A stretch of DNA of 64,000 bases from Citrobacter telavivensis. Lineage in GTDB: Bacteria > Pseudomonadota > Gammaproteobacteria > Enterobacterales > Enterobacteriaceae. The notes under the pieces are model-generated. The model did no database searches. It was not told the origin of the DNA and was given only the letters and a program-made list of their open reading frames with translations. A program made the position numbers and the translations under genes. The DNA lies in contig CP045205.1 of assembly GCA_009363175.1 (NCBI GenBank), positions 682,001-746,000 on the forward strand, in the 5' to 3' direction. Positions 14,346-23,644 of the stretch are shown here, piece by piece (within the stretch, counting starts at the first letter, position 1; the number at the start of each line of letters is the position of its first letter).

Positions 14346-16699
14346 CCACGGAAACCCGTGGCCGTCGCGCCCCTTCTCCACCTCCACCGTATCCGGGTAG
14401 CACTGACAATGCTATCCCTTACGCTTATGGGGGAAACAGACCATACCAGCCTATTGGCGTTGATGTAGCGCCGGGGCTGGATGGTTTCGACTATCTCACG
14501 CCGGACGGCACGCGTAAGCATATTGCGTTCAGTGAACTGGTAGCGGAAGACGAAAAGCCGGAGCGCAGCAAGCTGCTGCGTCGCCGTCTGGCTTCACTTC
14601 CGCAGTATATCCGCCGCCACTTTGCCGCGAAGCTGGATGCACTGGAAGCGAAAGACCGCAAAGCGGCAGATCACTGGCTGGTTAATACCTTTGAGCGCCA
14701 CGTATTAACGCGAATTGATAGCGTGAACAGTGTTTACCAGCCTGACACTATGATGCCCGGCATTCTGCTGCCAATCCGCGATCAGCTGTTCCGTATGCTC
14801 TGGGCAGGGAAGAAAGGGTTAAAAAGACTGGCTTATACGCTTGCCGATATCTTTACGAGCGAGTTTATACGCGAGTCCGATCACCAATTGGCACGCACCG
14901 GAGATCCTGAGTTCGCGGCGCTTTCTGGCTATGGCCGTATTGCGTCGCTGGCGGTGCATCTGAAAACGCCGATCCCCGGCTGGAAGGCGTATTGCAATGA
15001 AGAACTGGAAGCAGAGGACGCGTTACGCGCGGTTCTTCGCCTTGAGTCACCGCAGTGGTGGTTAAACCGCCTGCGCCGTATCCATGCCCGGTGGCGTGAG
15101 CATTTGATGATCGCAGCGGGATACGTCCAGAAAAAATCTTCCCCATACAGTAGCGCCCCGTGCCTTACGGAATGGCTGGCCCAGAAAAAGTCTAACCGTG
15201 AATACCTCAAGGCTATGGAACTGGAAGATCAGGACACGGGCGAGCGCATTTCACTGATCGATAAAGTCGCTGGCAGTGTTGCCAATCCGGCCAACCGTCG
15301 CCGCGAACTCATGACGAGAATGCGCGGCTTTGAAGATCTGGCGAAGCTGGAAGGGCTGGCCGGTGACTTCTACACGCTGACAGCACCTTCCCGTTACCAC
15401 TCCATGCAGCATAACGGGCGCCGCAATAATAAATACTGTGGCGCGTCGCCGCGCGAGACGCAGCAATATCTTTGCAAAGTCTGGGCGAGAACCCGCGCAG
15501 CGTGGAAGAGAAAAGGGATCCGCGTCTTTGGTTTTCGCGTGGTCGAACCGCACCACGATGCAACGCCACACTGGCATTTACTTCTTTTTATGCGCCCGGA
15601 ATGCGTCGAGCAGGCGCGCGAAATCTTCCGTAAATATGCCCTGAAAGAAGACGGCAACGAACCGGGAGCGCAGGAAAACCGCTTTCAGGTTGTGCCGATC
15701 GACGATGCCCACGGCAGCGCAACCGGCTACATAGCGAAATACATTTCGAAGAATATCGACGGCTTCGCGCTGGATGGTGAGAAAGACGACGAAACCGGGG
15801 AAGACCTGAAAGAAATGTCACTCCGCGTTAGCGCGTGGGCATCGCGCTGGGCTATTCGTCAGTTTCAGCAGATCGGCGGTGCGCCGGTCACGGTATATCG
15901 CGAACTTCGCCGCCTGGGCGATCGCGAACTGGTGTTACACCCTGAACTGGAAACCGCCCGGCAGGCCGCTAACGGTGGCGAATGGGATAACTACGTATTA
16001 GCCCAGGGTGGCCCATTGGTTGAGCGCGATAAGCTGCGCATCCGTCTGAATTATGAAACCACTGAAAACGGCAACGCCTACGGCGATAACGTCCAGCGAA
16101 TCACAGGTATTTACTGCCCTATTACAGGCAATGACTCTTTGATCTTCACCCGCACCACTCAATACAAAATCGTGCCGAAGCGCCAGAGCGCTGACGGTGT
16201 GGCCGTTGACGTTGGTTTTTCAGGCGGCAGCGCCGCCCCTCGGAGTTCTGTCAATAACTGTACGCGGGATCCCGCGACATGTGCAGACGGTCTTGAACAT
16301 GCCGATCACGAAGTGGGCGAGACGGTTAATTTTGATGCGCTTTCACGGCAGGAAAAGCGAGAACTGGCGCAGCGGCTTAGTGACGATGTGCGAAGTAAGC
16401 GTAAAAAACGGCCATCGGAACGGGAAGAGGGGGCCGGGCTATCCGTGAAAGAGCAGCAGATCAGTGAACTGCTGGTGCTGCGTGGAATTGATGCCAGTGC
16501 CGGAATGGTCAGATCGATGATGGCCGGTGCATCAGTGGCGTGTGGAGATCTTGTTATGACAGTGCAGGACGGGCGGCTGGTATCTCGCAACCGCGCAGCG
16601 TCCGGGCTGGATAAGCTGCCGTCGCAGGTCATGGCAGCGAAGAAAAAGACAAGTGACCTCGTGAATAGGATGAAGGCTGCTTTTTCGGGGCGGAAGTAG
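14342..16699 (+). CDS. A: replication initiation endonuclease A (P2 gpA type)
   Basis: 785-aa rolling-circle initiator, close in length to P2 gpA (761 aa). It nicks the phage origin and stays covalently attached to the 5' end. The HUH-like metal motif PHWHLLLFM has His410 and His412. The paired catalytic tyrosines Tyr463 and Tyr467 in GYIAKYISKN correspond to P2 Tyr450/Tyr454. The C-terminus (from about 600) is variable and basic. In P2 the origin lies inside the A gene; I could not locate it here. Confidence 0.95.
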   Translation: MTTETRGRRAPSPPPPYPGSTDNAIPYAYGGNRPYQPIGVDVAPGLDGFDYLTPDGTRKHIAFSELVAEDEKPERSKLLRRRLASLPQYIRRHFAAKLDALEAKDRKAADHWLVNTFERHVLTRIDSVNSVYQPDTMMPGILLPIRDQLFRMLWAGKKGLKRLAYTLADIFTSEFIRESDHQLARTGDPEFAALSGYGRIASLAVHLKTPIPGWKAYCNEELEAEDALRAVLRLESPQWWLNRLRRIHARWREHLMIAAGYVQKKSSPYSSAPCLTEWLAQKKSNREYLKAMELEDQDTGERISLIDKVAGSVANPANRRRELMTRMRGFEDLAKLEGLAGDFYTLTAPSRYHSMQHNGRRNNKYCGASPRETQQYLCKVWARTRAAWKRKGIRVFGFRVVEPHHDATPHWHLLLFMRPECVEQAREIFRKYALKEDGNEPGAQENRFQVVPIDDAHGSATGYIAKYISKNIDGFALDGEKDDETGEDLKEMSLRVSAWASRWAIRQFQQIGGAPVTVYRELRRLGDRELVLHPELETARQAANGGEWDNYVLAQGGPLVERDKLRIRLNYETTENGNAYGDNVQRITGIYCPITGNDSLIFTRTTQYKIVPKRQSADGVAVDVGFSGGSAAPRSSVNNCTRDPATCADGLEHADHEVGETVNFDALSRQEKRELAQRLSDDVRSKRKKRPSEREEGAGLSVKEQQISELLVLRGIDASAGMVRSMMAGASVACGDLVMTVQDGRLVSRNRAASGLDKLPSQVMAAKKKTSDLVNRMKAAFSGRK

Positions 16700-16801
16700 G
16701 GCGCCGATAGGCATGGCAGGTTTTGACAATGTGAAACCGAATTTCTTCAAATCGCGAGCAGATAGCAGGCGGTAAAGCTTACCGCCGCAGCGCAAAATAT
16801 C

Positions 16802-17269
16802 TTAATCGCCTTCATGAATGTTATTTTGATGATCCATTATCGCCATTGCCAGTTCCAGCTTAGTGCTTTCTAATAATTCCTCACATAGAACCAAATCATG
16901 AATAATCTGTTGTAGTAAATCCTTGCTGACAGCGCCATCCGCAACCCAAACAGCAATGTTCTCCATTTCTTGGACAAAGAGCTTTACACAATGCTCAAAC
17001 CCATTGATTTCAAGGAAGAATGCGGAGAGAAATATTCCGGATCTTTTATTGCCATCAGTAAAAGCGTGAAGTTTGTTCACTGAAAAAAACAAATGTGTGA
17101 GCTTTGACTCAAAGCTTGGGTAGTACCAATCATTTTGGATATGATCGAGGACACTCTCCAGTACTCCTCGATCGCGAATGCCTTGTAAACCGCCAGAGCG
17201 TTCAATGATGTGATCATGTACTGCTATGGCGTGCTCAATATCAAAGTAATTAAACTGAATCTCATCCAT
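16802..17269 (-). CDS. Doc-type Fic-fold toxin
   Basis: 155-aa protein of the Fic/Doc superfamily. The N-terminal GGLQGIRDRGVLESVL is typical of Doc. The active-site loop is H68-AFTDGNKR-76, with Lys rather than Gly before the Arg as in Doc, which phosphorylates EF-Tu instead of AMPylating. It lies 12 bp downstream of a RhuM-like gene on the same strand, a likely two-gene toxin/antitoxin-like operon. The insert is visibly AT-richer than the phage genes around it and occupies the P2 tin/old accessory position between A and cos. Confidence 0.88.
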   Translation of the reverse strand: MDEIQFNYFDIEHAIAVHDHIIERSGGLQGIRDRGVLESVLDHIQNDWYYPSFESKLTHLFFSVNKLHAFTDGNKRSGIFLSAFFLEINGFEHCVKLFVQEMENIAVWVADGAVSKDLLQQIIHDLVLCEELLESTKLELAMAIMDHQNNIHEGD

Positions 17270-17281
17270 GGCAGCACCCTC

Positions 17282-18295
17282 TTAGCGATCTTTTAAGCGT
17301 TTAAACACTTCAAGAGTTTCAGGGTCATTGAGTCTCTCTTCGAGTGACTTGCTTTTCTCGCCTAAGAATCTCTCAAAGTCGCCTTCTGGTACCGATCGGA
17401 CATAAGCCTCAAGTTTTTCATGCAAGGCATCACGGAAGCATAGATCCCTGCTCGCCATTTTGGTGCGAACATCAACCAGCATTGGCTCGTATAAGGGATG
17501 CTTTTCCATTGTTGATAAGATGGATTCTGCTTCTTTATATGTGAGTTTTCTGCCCAGGTGGGTGGCTTTTTGTTTTATCTCGTGAGCGAGGCCAGCTTCG
17601 AAACTAGCAATTAAGGTGAGAACCTCAGAATACATCGTGTCACGAATTTTATCGTTTTGATGTAGTTTCAGCACCTTGCGGTACTCATTTGCATTCTCAT
17701 GGAAAATGCTCTGATAAATCGCATTGGTGAGTTTTCCAAACTTCCAACCATTGGCATCTACATAATCATTAAGAGCATCGGTGAACTGTTTCCGATAGCT
17801 TTCTTCCTTGAATGCTGCAACAAAATAATCTTCATCTCTTTGGTTGATAAATTTTGTATGTCCGCCAGCGCGTTCTGCCAGTGTGTCGATAACGATATCA
17901 AGTAAACGTGTTCGAATGATCCTCGCTTGCTCACTTTCAACAAGCAACATGGCAAGGTTTAATACGGCTCGAAATTTAAACACTCCAAGAACAGACGTTT
18001 TGGTACCCTCATTCATGAGGGTACCATCTGCCACCTCTTTGAATTCCTTTAAAATTTTCCCTTTTAGAATGATGTATCCGTTGTTCTTTAATTCATCAAT
18101 GTTGCTGGTTAGGTACCTTTCTATCGTTGCGTCGCTAACATCAAAAATCTCAACCAATTGATTTTTGGTAAACACTATCTCGCCATCAAATTCGATCCCG
18201 CCCAAAGCAAGATGCTTTTCGGCGTGCTTGAGTGCATACGAATTATTGAGAATGTTTTGTCTGTCGTGAGCGGAGGTTGTCAGATCCTTAGCCAT
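17282..18295 (-). CDS. RhuM/antirepressor-like DNA-binding protein, putative Doc partner
   Basis: 337 aa. The N-terminal part (about 38-85: GEIVFTKNQLVEIFDVSDAT and following) looks like the RhuM-type HTH, followed by FKFRAVLNLAMLLVESEQAR, a pattern shared by RhuM and phage antirepressor-type proteins. The C-terminal half is helical and charged with no recognised domain. Its place directly before doc, where Phd normally sits, suggests an antitoxin or regulator, but it has no Phd similarity. TLMNEG (92-97) fits the short Fic-inhibitory pattern [ST]xxxE[GN], possibly by chance. Virulence or defence roles are unproven. Confidence 0.7.
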   Translation of the reverse strand: MAKDLTTSAHDRQNILNNSYALKHAEKHLALGGIEFDGEIVFTKNQLVEIFDVSDATIERYLTSNIDELKNNGYIILKGKILKEFKEVADGTLMNEGTKTSVLGVFKFRAVLNLAMLLVESEQARIIRTRLLDIVIDTLAERAGGHTKFINQRDEDYFVAAFKEESYRKQFTDALNDYVDANGWKFGKLTNAIYQSIFHENANEYRKVLKLHQNDKIRDTMYSEVLTLIASFEAGLAHEIKQKATHLGRKLTYKEAESILSTMEKHPLYEPMLVDVRTKMASRDLCFRDALHEKLEAYVRSVPEGDFERFLGEKSKSLEERLNDPETLEVFKRLKDR

Positions 18296-18533
18296 ACCTT
18301 TTCCTCGATAGGGATACGATGCGAGTAAGATAGCATTGATTGCTAAGGCCGGTTAGTGCGGGAGTGTTGGAAAGGGGCTGCATTTTTTTGAAATCCAGAA
18401 GGAAAAAAATGCTGCAAAATTCCGCGCAAAACTGCACAAATTTTATGGTGGTTATTTTTCAGGAGCAGACCAGACGGGGCGGGCCTTCCGGTGGTCTGCA
18501 CATTTGCACAAAAAAGCGGGGTTTCTGCGTGCG

Positions 18534-18552
18534 GGCGAGGCGGGGGAACCAT
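18534..18552. other. candidate cos site (cohesive-end packaging site)
   Basis: GGCGAGGCGGGGGAACCAT closely resembles the 19-nt P2 cohesive end (GGCGAGGCGGGGAAAGCAC as I recall it) and lies where P2 has cos, between the accessory insert and Q. The surrounding 18296-18763 gap (468 bp) otherwise holds the promoter side of the RhuM-like gene, GC-rich sequence and the Q terminator; I see no gene in it. Confidence 0.75.
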
Positions 18553-18661
18553 CGCGCGCTGAGGGGGTAGGGAGGGTATGCCTGTTAATGCCCTTTTTCG
18601 CGTTTGTGCGGCTCTGTTTTGATGCGGTTGCGTTGTGGTCGGGTGAGGGGATGGAAAAGAA

Positions 18662-18692
18662 AAGCCCCTGCCAGCGTGGCGCTGAGGGGCTT
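18662..18692 (-). terminator. terminator of the leftward P-Q operon
   Basis: AAGCCCCT / AGGGGCTT with an inner CAGCG/CGCTG extension. Read leftward it is followed by TTTTCTTTTCC. It lies about 70 bp after the Q stop. Confidence 0.85.
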
Positions 18693-18763
18693 CTATGGCG
18701 TTTGGCTTTTGGGCGGGCTGTGCTCACCCTCTGGCAGGGTGAAGCGTCAATCTTTTTGAATGG

Positions 18764-19810
18764 TCAGGCGGATGTTGATGGGGCTGCGAGGGCGTAAGGG
18801 TTGAAGCGGATCACCTCAATGCCCAGCCAGTCATTCAGCTCTTTCAGGCTTTCCTGTATCGGCGTCAGCTCGTTGATGGAGAAGACGCGGGCGGCTTTCT
18901 CAACGTCGCCAAACCCCCCGGCGTTGCCTGGCATCACCCCCATCAGTTGAGGCGGGACGCGATGCGCGGCAAGCATATCATCCCGCGTTGCATCCTTGAT
19001 GCCGGTAAACTCATCCTTTGCCGCTATCTGGCTGAATGGCAGGATTTGCAAGCCGTCTTTCTTTCCGCCTGCTGCGTATACGAACAGGTTTTTAAAAGCG
19101 CCACCGCCGCGCGCATCCTTCAATGACTTTTTCAGGCTCTCAACGTCTTTGTTGTTGGCGATCGGGTCGGTCAGGTAGACGATTACCCCGGCGTGACTGC
19201 CGTTGATGTAGTAGTTACGGCGGAACATGGTCGCTTCACTGTTGAGCATGGCGCTTTGTAACGAGGCCATGTATTCAGGTGCACCGTAGATCTCCTGGTG
19301 GATGCTGGGGTTTTTTATCTGGCAGATGCTGCCCGGCTTGAATGGGTAGTCCGCATCGCGGCGGGTGATAAACCAGTATTGATCCTTTTTCAGGTCGCTG
19401 CCGCGCCGGGTATATTTGGCCTGGGCATGTTTTAACGCAATAGGCTCACCCAGCATGTTACGGCGCACCTCCATGTAGTTGTTGCCGAATACCAGATAAT
19501 CCAGCACCCAAGCGCTCATTTCCTGCCTGCTCAGCAGTGGGTGAGGGATGTAGCAGGATGTGATCACATTACGCTTAAAGACCAGCGGAGACTGATGATA
19601 GGCCGTTGAATCAAACATTCGGGCAATGCCGTAGGGGCTGATCGGGGGTTCAAAATATACGCCGTTATCAGCACACTCCATGCAATCCAGCAACATACTG
19701 CGATCGGTGATGGCTACCGGGTCGCCAAAGCTGAATGACTCAATGCCTGCGGTTTCGTCGCTGGCTGGCTGCTGCGGTTTGGCCTGAAACTTTTGCTTTT
19801 TGCGGCTCAC
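18764..19810 (-). CDS. Q: portal protein (P2 gpQ)
   Basis: 348-aa portal subunit that forms the dodecameric DNA gate at the capsid vertex and connects to terminase and tail. Family signatures include FDSTAYHQSPLVFKRN, QEIYGAPEYMASLQSAMLNS and RVPPQLMGVMPGNAGGFGD. The start is GTG, with GGAG inside the end of P about 9 bp upstream. It is second in the leftward P-Q operon. Confidence 0.95.
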   Translation of the reverse strand: MSRKKQKFQAKPQQPASDETAGIESFSFGDPVAITDRSMLLDCMECADNGVYFEPPISPYGIARMFDSTAYHQSPLVFKRNVITSCYIPHPLLSRQEMSAWVLDYLVFGNNYMEVRRNMLGEPIALKHAQAKYTRRGSDLKKDQYWFITRRDADYPFKPGSICQIKNPSIHQEIYGAPEYMASLQSAMLNSEATMFRRNYYINGSHAGVIVYLTDPIANNKDVESLKKSLKDARGGGAFKNLFVYAAGGKKDGLQILPFSQIAAKDEFTGIKDATRDDMLAAHRVPPQLMGVMPGNAGGFGDVEKAARVFSINELTPIQESLKELNDWLGIEVIRFNPYALAAPSTSA

Positions 19811-19812
19811 GT

Positions 19813-21528
19813 TTAAAACTCCTCTACAAAACTATCATTACCGCCGCCGCTTTCGCTGCCGATCGGCTCGTTATACAAGGCTGTCATAGATGCCCAGGCA
19901 AGATCGCCGTGATTGCTGCCGCGTTTGCGGTCGGAAACGTAGGTCATTACCCCGCCTTTCTGCACCTTGCGAACCGTCATAAATGACTGGACGAGATCCA
20001 GCATTCCCGCATCCATTTCCAGACGACCGGCACGGATTAGCATGAGCGCTTTCAGCACCATGGCGCGCTTGAGCGGGGCGGAATACTGGTATTTCACCGC
20101 CAGCGGGAAGAACTTGATCACCAGTTGCCAGACAGCATCGCCAATCCCGGTGGCATCAATCGCGATGTGCTGGACGTTGTAACGCTCTGTCAGTCCCTGA
20201 ATGGCCTTTGCCTGCTCCTCAAACTCCATCCCACGAAGCTGGATGCGTTCAATGATGCGGAACTTGCCGCCCGGTACCGCTGGCGGAACGATGACGACCA
20301 GCCCGGCAGAGTCACCGTTACCGCTTCCCCCATTGGGGTCATAGCCAACCCAAACACCGCGATCGCCTATCGGTCTGGGTGCGAATGGGTTCCAGTCGGG
20401 CCATACATCATCGTTAAAGCCGTCAACGCAGCAGCCGATCATGGCGTTGTAGTTAAAAGCGCGCTCTCCAGCAGTCACGAAACGGCAACGATAGAGGTTG
20501 TCGTATTCTTCCGGGGAGTTCTCCATCTTGATGGTTTCAATTTTCACCAGGTTGAAGCCGAGTTTTACCGCGTCTTCAATGGTGACAATCTGCCGCCAGA
20601 TCCCATCACCACCCAGCTTGCCGTTTTTCAGCGCCTTGTGGCTGACGTCTATTTCTACCCGTTCACCTCTGGGCCTTGCCTTGTTGAACAGGTCGCCAGT
20701 CCAGAAGGCATAGGCCTCATGTTCCTCCGTGGATGGCGTGGAAAAGTAGGTACGGCGCAGCCCTTCATGGGTTGCCATGCCTGCGGCGACTTTACGCAGC
20801 TCAAGGAAATTGTTGATCCAGAATGCTTCATCAAGATACAGATCGCCGGTGTAGCTCTGTGCCGTCGCTGCTGAGGTGCCGAGAAAGTAGAACGTTGCGC
20901 CGTTGCTTAGGGTGATGGCGTCGCCGCCTTTCAGCTCAACGCCAACCTGTGCCGCCAGTAGTTGGATGAACTTCTTGAACTGGAACGCCTGGGCGCGGCT
21001 GGCTGACAGAAAGATCTGGTTGTTGCCAGTTTCCAGCGCCCGTAACAGTGCTTCGCGGGCAAAGTACCAGGTGGCACCAATCTGGCGCGATTTGAGGATA
21101 AAGCGGTTGCGGCGTTCGCGCTGCTTGTACCAGCGTTTTTGATGCTCGTAGAGCGAATCCAGCACCAGAGCGCGCAGATCCCCGATCTGCTCTTCCGTAA
21201 AGTGGTTTTTCGGCTTTTTCTCGCGGCCTTTCTCTTCGCTGCGGCGCTCTTCGCGCTCCATCCTCACCAGTTGACGGGTTAACAGGTCAATGGTTTTGAA
21301 GTCATGCGCCGTCAGGTCTGGCTTTTCCGTCAGACGTAACAGCCGCACCTGCATCCGATCCTGTACGCGCTCCAGCGCTGTGGACTCGTCCCACTTATCG
21401 CGGCGACGCCATGAATACAGGGTGTTGGTACTCACGCCGATCGATTTGGCGATCTGCGTGATGCTGTATGCCTGCCAGTACATGACCTTAGCGGCAATCC
21501 GTGGCTCATCGTGGGAAGTCTGTTTCAT
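19813..21528 (-). CDS. P: terminase large subunit, ATPase (P2 gpP)
   Basis: 571-aa packaging motor and nuclease that cuts cos and drives DNA into the capsid. An N-terminal helix-turn-helix (TQIAKSIGVSTNTLYSWRRR) recognises DNA, the Walker A-like segment is LKSRQIGATWYFAREAL, and Walker B is GDLYLDEAFW. The C-terminal nuclease domain includes WVGYDPNGGSGNGDSAGLVV. The ATG has no clear Shine-Dalgarno, but the next Met is at codon 16. Divergent from O. Confidence 0.95.
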   Translation of the reverse strand: MKQTSHDEPRIAAKVMYWQAYSITQIAKSIGVSTNTLYSWRRRDKWDESTALERVQDRMQVRLLRLTEKPDLTAHDFKTIDLLTRQLVRMEREERRSEEKGREKKPKNHFTEEQIGDLRALVLDSLYEHQKRWYKQRERRNRFILKSRQIGATWYFAREALLRALETGNNQIFLSASRAQAFQFKKFIQLLAAQVGVELKGGDAITLSNGATFYFLGTSAATAQSYTGDLYLDEAFWINNFLELRKVAAGMATHEGLRRTYFSTPSTEEHEAYAFWTGDLFNKARPRGERVEIDVSHKALKNGKLGGDGIWRQIVTIEDAVKLGFNLVKIETIKMENSPEEYDNLYRCRFVTAGERAFNYNAMIGCCVDGFNDDVWPDWNPFAPRPIGDRGVWVGYDPNGGSGNGDSAGLVVIVPPAVPGGKFRIIERIQLRGMEFEEQAKAIQGLTERYNVQHIAIDATGIGDAVWQLVIKFFPLAVKYQYSAPLKRAMVLKALMLIRAGRLEMDAGMLDLVQSFMTVRKVQKGGVMTYVSDRKRGSNHGDLAWASMTALYNEPIGSESGGGNDSFVEEF

Positions 21529-21573
21529 GGTGGCAGAGTACCGCGCCCGCGCGCGCGTCGCTTCGGGTTGTCA

Positions 21574-21593
21574 TTGTCGGAAAACGGCAACAA
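21574..21593. promoter_or_regulatory. Ogr-type late activator box between P and O
   Basis: TTGT-CGGAAAACGGCA-ACAA has the TGT-N12-ACA dyad bound by Ogr/Delta zinc-finger activators. Its centre is about 55 bp before a start site that would lie roughly 36 bp upstream of O. Being symmetric, it may also serve the leftward P-Q transcript. Confidence 0.72.
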
Positions 21594-21674
21594 CGGCAAC
21601 GCTTTGCGCGATCCGGCTGGGGCGGGAATGATAGAGGCACTGGTTAATATCATTCACTCATTCGGGATTTCGAC

Positions 21675-22514
21675 ATGCCAAAGTCTAAATTTTTCCGCGT
21701 CGCTGTTGAGGGTGCCACCTGCGATGGTCGGACGCTGGAGCGCCAGCACATCGAACAGATGGCTAAACGCTTCAACCCAGCGTTATACGGTGCTCGCGTC
21801 AATCTGGAGCACTGGCGCAGCGCTTCACCAAACAGTGATTTCCGTGCTTATGGCGATGTTATTGCCGTCAAGGCTGAGGAAGTCACCGAAGAGCCGTTAA
21901 AAGGCAAGTTGGGGCTGTATGTGCAGGTTGATGCCACTGATGATCTGGTTGCCCTCAAAAAGAGCCGTCAGAAGATTTATCACAGCATTGAAGTGCATCC
22001 CTCATTTGCTGATACCGGCGAAGCCTATTTGATGGGGCTGGCCTGTACTGATAGCCCTGCCAGTCTGGGCACGGAAATGATGGAGTTTTGTGCCAAAAGC
22101 ACCGTTAACCCGCTGGCCTCACGCAAGCACGATCAGGCTTGTTTCTTCACCGCCTCCGTTGAATCCACGATGGAATTTGAAGATGAGCAGCCGCCGCAGG
22201 ACGAAGGCAAAAACTTCTTTGCCCGTATTAAGGCGCTGTTGGGCGGTACGCAGCAGCAGTTTAACCAGCAGAACGGTGAAAACCGTGAGGCTATCGAGGC
22301 GATTGCCGAGAGCCAGGGCAAGCTGCTGGACAGTACAACCCAGCTTTCTGCTGCGGTGAAAGGTAAGGCTGACGCCACCGAGCTGGAAAGCCTGCGTAAG
22401 GACTTCAAAGCGCTGGAAGAGAAACTGAAAGGCCAGGACGCCGAGCAGTACAACCAGCGCCCGCCTGCCACTGGCGGCGATGGTCAATCAACTCAACATC
22501 TGGCTGATTGCTGA
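21675..22514 (+). CDS. O: capsid scaffolding protein and maturation protease (P2 gpO)
   Basis: 279 aa. The N-terminal serine protease domain carries the triad seen in P2 O (Asp19/His48/Ser107), here Asp17 (EGATCDGRTL), His46 (NLEHWR) and Ser104 (KIYHSIEV). The C-terminal half (about 170-265) is a predicted coiled coil that scaffolds capsid assembly. It is the first gene of the rightward O-N-M-L-X operon. Confidence 0.95.
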   Translation: MPKSKFFRVAVEGATCDGRTLERQHIEQMAKRFNPALYGARVNLEHWRSASPNSDFRAYGDVIAVKAEEVTEEPLKGKLGLYVQVDATDDLVALKKSRQKIYHSIEVHPSFADTGEAYLMGLACTDSPASLGTEMMEFCAKSTVNPLASRKHDQACFFTASVESTMEFEDEQPPQDEGKNFFARIKALLGGTQQQFNQQNGENREAIEAIAESQGKLLDSTTQLSAAVKGKADATELESLRKDFKALEEKLKGQDAEQYNQRPPATGGDGQSTQHLADC

Positions 22515-22553
22515 TAAGGCTCAGTGCGTCAGGCTCAGGAAAGGAAAAATAAG

Positions 22554-23600
22554 ATGCGTAATACAACCCGCGATTTGTTTGATAAGTACATTCAGCGACA
22601 GGCTGAACTCAACCATATCAGCGCTGCCCACGTCACCAAGGCGTACAGCATTGATCCGAGCGTTGAGCAGACGCTTGAGGATAAGATCCAGCAGTCGTCT
22701 GAGATGCTGAAAAAAATTAACATTTACGGCGTTAACGATCAGACCGGTGAAAAAATTGGCCTGGGTGTGAGTGGCCCGGTATCCAGTACCAACAATTCCA
22801 CCACGGATCGCCGTCAGCCTACCTCTGTGGCGGCGCTGGATTCGAATAAGTACACCTGTAACAAGGTGAACGCCGATACCTTTACGCCGTACACGCAACT
22901 TGATGCTTGGGCAAAATTCCCGGACTTTCAGCAGCGCCTCAGCAATCAGATCATCAAGCGTATTGCGCTCGATCGCATCATGATCGGCTTCAACGGTACC
23001 AGCTACGCGGAGAAATCAGACCGCGCCGCCAACCCGCTGTTACAGGATTGTGGTATCGGCTGGCTCCAGCAGTACCGCACTAACGCGGCCCAGCGTGTGA
23101 TGAAGGATGTCACTGTGACCAGCCGTGACGACACCAACCAGGTGATCGCCAAAGGTGATTACGGTAACTATGACTCCATCGTATTTGATGCGGTCAACTC
23201 GCTTATGGATGAGTGGTACAAGGATTCGCCTGATCTGGTGGTGATTACCGGGCGTAATCTGACGGTTAACCGCTCCTTCCCGATCATCAACGCTGTAAGC
23301 ACCAATAACCCTAACTCCGAAGCACTTGCCGGGCAGTTGATTGCATCGCGCAAAACGATCGGCAACCTGCCGTCATTTATCGCGCCATTCTTCCCTGATG
23401 GCAGCATGTTCATTACCTCCTGGGAAAACCTGTCCATCTACTGGCAGGAAGGCGGGCACCGTCGCCGCATCGTTGAAGAGCCGGAGTATAACCGCGTCTC
23501 AACGTACAGCTCTTCGAATGATGCCTACGTCATTGAAGACTACGGCTATGGCTGTCTGATCGAGGGCATCACCGCCGCCGAGCCAGCACCAGCACCATAA
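22554..23600 (+). CDS. N: major capsid protein (P2 gpN)
   Basis: 348-aa HK97-fold capsid protein, processed by O in P2. Motifs shared with P2 N include EKIGLGVSGPVSSTNNS, SNPMLQD-like NPLLQDCGIGWLQQYR, PDLVVITGRNL and NLSIYWQEGGHRR. The frame runs further upstream to 22524; MRNTTRDLFDKY at 22554 matches the family start and follows AGGAAAGGAAAAATAAG. Confidence 0.95.
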   Translation: MRNTTRDLFDKYIQRQAELNHISAAHVTKAYSIDPSVEQTLEDKIQQSSEMLKKINIYGVNDQTGEKIGLGVSGPVSSTNNSTTDRRQPTSVAALDSNKYTCNKVNADTFTPYTQLDAWAKFPDFQQRLSNQIIKRIALDRIMIGFNGTSYAEKSDRAANPLLQDCGIGWLQQYRTNAAQRVMKDVTVTSRDDTNQVIAKGDYGNYDSIVFDAVNSLMDEWYKDSPDLVVITGRNLTVNRSFPIINAVSTNNPNSEALAGQLIASRKTIGNLPSFIAPFFPDGSMFITSWENLSIYWQEGGHRRRIVEEPEYNRVSTYSSSNDAYVIEDYGYGCLIEGITAAEPAPAP

Positions 23601-23644
23601 GACGCCGCAGGCCAGCAGTGCGCTGGCCTGCTCAGGGGGCATAA

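Noticed and set aside
20125..20874. 249-codon plus-strand frame opposite terminase gene P
   Set aside because: Antisense shadow; gene P is well supported by motifs and operon context.
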